A DNA stretch of 5,388 nt from Methanothrix sp. (GTDB taxonomy: Archaea; Halobacteriota; Methanosarcinia; Methanotrichales; Methanotrichaceae): positions 1 to 5,388 of the forward strand of contig JAJRAT010000101.1 in NCBI GenBank assembly GCA_028682845.1, written 5' to 3'. The position numbers and the translations under genes are program-made. Shown piece by piece: positions 4,890 through 5,388 of this stretch (positions are counted from its first letter, which is position 1; each line of letters begins with the position of its first letter). The notes under the pieces are model-generated. The model made no database searches and was not told where the DNA came from. It saw only the letters and a program-made list of their open reading frames with translations.

Positions 4890-4895
4890 TCACCT
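4890..4895 (-). promoter_or_regulatory. Shine-Dalgarno of the receiver gene
   Basis: On the minus strand AGGTGA ends four bases before ATG 4885. It matches the GGTGA part of the consensus complementary to the archaeal 16S tail, and favours 4885 over the upstream ATG 4909. Confidence 0.7.
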
Positions 4896-4940
4896 GAACT
4901 TCGTGCCATCTTTTGCCCAATGTATTCACCAGATCAGAAC

Positions 4941-4948
4941 CTATTTAG
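4941..4948 (-). promoter_or_regulatory. Candidate TATA box for the receiver gene
   Basis: The minus strand reads CTAAATAG about 56 bases before ATG 4885. Initiation near 4919 would give a leader of about 35 nt. A second AT-rich site (AAAACTATTTTT, 4960-4971) is an alternative. Confidence 0.4.
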
Positions 4949-5099
4949 ACCTACCCGCAAAAATAGTTTTCCCACTGGAGGATTTTGTGCATCTCATCTC
5001 ATCGCAGTCCCTCAACTTTAAACAGGTGTGGACTGCCCTATCCGGGGCAAGACTCATTTTTCATAAATTATAAATTAATTATATCTTGTTATGCTCCTT

Positions 5100-5130
5100 A
5101 TTTCAAATATCTACATTTCAAATATCTACA
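5100..5130. repeat. Perfect 15-nt tandem duplication
   Basis: ATTTCAAATATCTAC occurs at 5100-5114 and again, without a mismatch, at 5115-5129. The next base, A5130, begins a third copy that breaks off. Neither the flanks nor the rest of the window show another copy. On the minus strand the unit reads GTAGATATTTGAAAT. Confidence 0.95.
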
Positions 5131-5195
5131 CGCCTTCTCTCGCCGCAAAATTGCATTCAATATGCTCTGCTGCATCTATCGGCATCTGCCGGTCA

Positions 5196-5388
5196 CTACA
5201 GGCCGAGGCTTCGAGGGATGCGACCGCTGCTAAGGAGCGCTACTCTGCTCAGCGGCACGTCCGAGGAAAGTTCGTAGCCCATTGCCTCTCCCAGTCGCTT
5301 TGCATAGTCCATTACTTCGGCGTGCTCCGGCATGGCGTCCCTGCTCAGCCTGGCCCGAGAGCGGCCCAGATGCATGTAGGCTTTGACC
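5196..5388 (-). CDS. taw1: 4-demethylwyosine synthase (Taw1/TYW1), C-terminal 63 codons only
   Basis: In archaea this radical-SAM enzyme condenses N1-methylguanosine-37 of tRNA-Phe with two carbons of pyruvate, the step that forms the tricyclic wyosine base. Only the last 63 residues are inside the window, so the iron-sulfur motif cannot be checked. The identification rests on the C-terminal signature VKAYMHLGRSRARLS (1-15 of the fragment), MPEH (19-22), a helix with MDYAKRLGEAMGYEL and the terminal SRVALLSS (47-54). These match the tail of archaeal TYW1 proteins as I know them. The gene ends SSGRIPRSLGL, a few residues longer than family members that stop just after the VVLL segment. TAG is at 5196-5198, and the start lies beyond the right edge. 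Confidence 0.82.
   Translation of the reverse strand, partial: VKAYMHLGRSRARLSRDAMPEHAEVMDYAKRLGEAMGYELSSDVPLSRVALLSSGRIPRSLGL

Larger units (their letters stand above)
4886..5195. other. AT-rich spacer between taw1 and the receiver gene
   Basis: This stretch of about 310 bases has no supported gene. It carries the receiver promoter region, a hairpin TGCCC/GGGCA (5034-5049) followed by TTTTT (5057-5061), a very AT-rich block (5064-5084), a 15-nt tandem duplication (5100-5129) and a short palindrome (5180-5191). The plus-strand frames over it have no ribosome site and no protein-like composition. Confidence 0.6.

Noticed and set aside
5100..5130. CRISPR-like or mobile-element end from the 15-nt repeat
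   Set aside because: There are two copies with no spacer, no inverted repeats at element length, no transposase and no cas gene.
5180..5191. CGGCA-TC-TGCCG palindrome just past the taw1 stop as a terminator
   Set aside because: The loop is only two bases and no T-run follows on the minus strand.
4985..5277. Plus-strand open frames across the spacer and the end of taw1
   Set aside because: They have no ribosome site, a low-complexity or Cys/Arg-rich composition, and the taw1 reading on the other strand is better supported.

Overview
The window reads as chromosomal DNA from a euryarchaeal methanogen, most likely in the Methanosarcinales/Methanotrichales; the lineage is inference. The archaeal signs are direct. 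Genes are preceded by TATA-like boxes rather than -35/-10 promoters. Both tRNA genes lack an encoded CCA. The tRNA-Trp gene has a bulge-helix-bulge (BHB) intron carrying a box C/D guide RNA. The right edge holds the C-terminus of the archaeal wyosine enzyme Taw1. The coding DNA is GC-rich and the spacers are AT-rich.

Layout from left to right. (1) The 5' two thirds of purD (purine synthesis, minus strand) run off the left edge and are divergent from glnA. (2) A spacer of about 265 bp holds the promoters for both. (3) glnA encodes a complete class I-alpha glutamine synthetase and is followed by a T-rich terminator. (4) A two-gene tRNA unit contains tRNA-Lys(CTT) and, 10 nt later, intron-containing tRNA-Trp(CCA). 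(5) A 105-codon gene of unknown function has its own TATA box. (6) A 350-bp spacer contains a 12-nt tandem repeat and a possible micro-ORF. (7) nfo (endonuclease IV, abasic-site repair) is complete with all nine metal ligands. (8) A stand-alone CheY/Rcp1-like receiver gene lies on the minus strand, and its stop codon overlaps the nfo stop. (9) An AT-rich spacer of about 310 bp has a perfect 15-nt tandem duplication. (10) The last 63 codons of taw1 lie on the minus strand.

The genes do not form one pathway. They are mostly single housekeeping units: purine synthesis, nitrogen assimilation, translation, tRNA modification and DNA repair. purD and glnA both feed nitrogen metabolism, since glutamine is a nitrogen donor for purines, but their divergent promoters are the only visible link.

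The most informative element is the 133-nt tRNA-Trp intron. Its two 12-nt guides match the host tRNA so that the N+5 rule points to C34 and C39. This is the known archaeal tRNA-Trp system and not a new one. Here the guide pairings and the splicing fold exclude each other, and the intron carries two extra hairpins. I found no CRISPR array, insertion sequence, phage gene or toxin-antitoxin pair, and nothing I would call a new multi-gene system.
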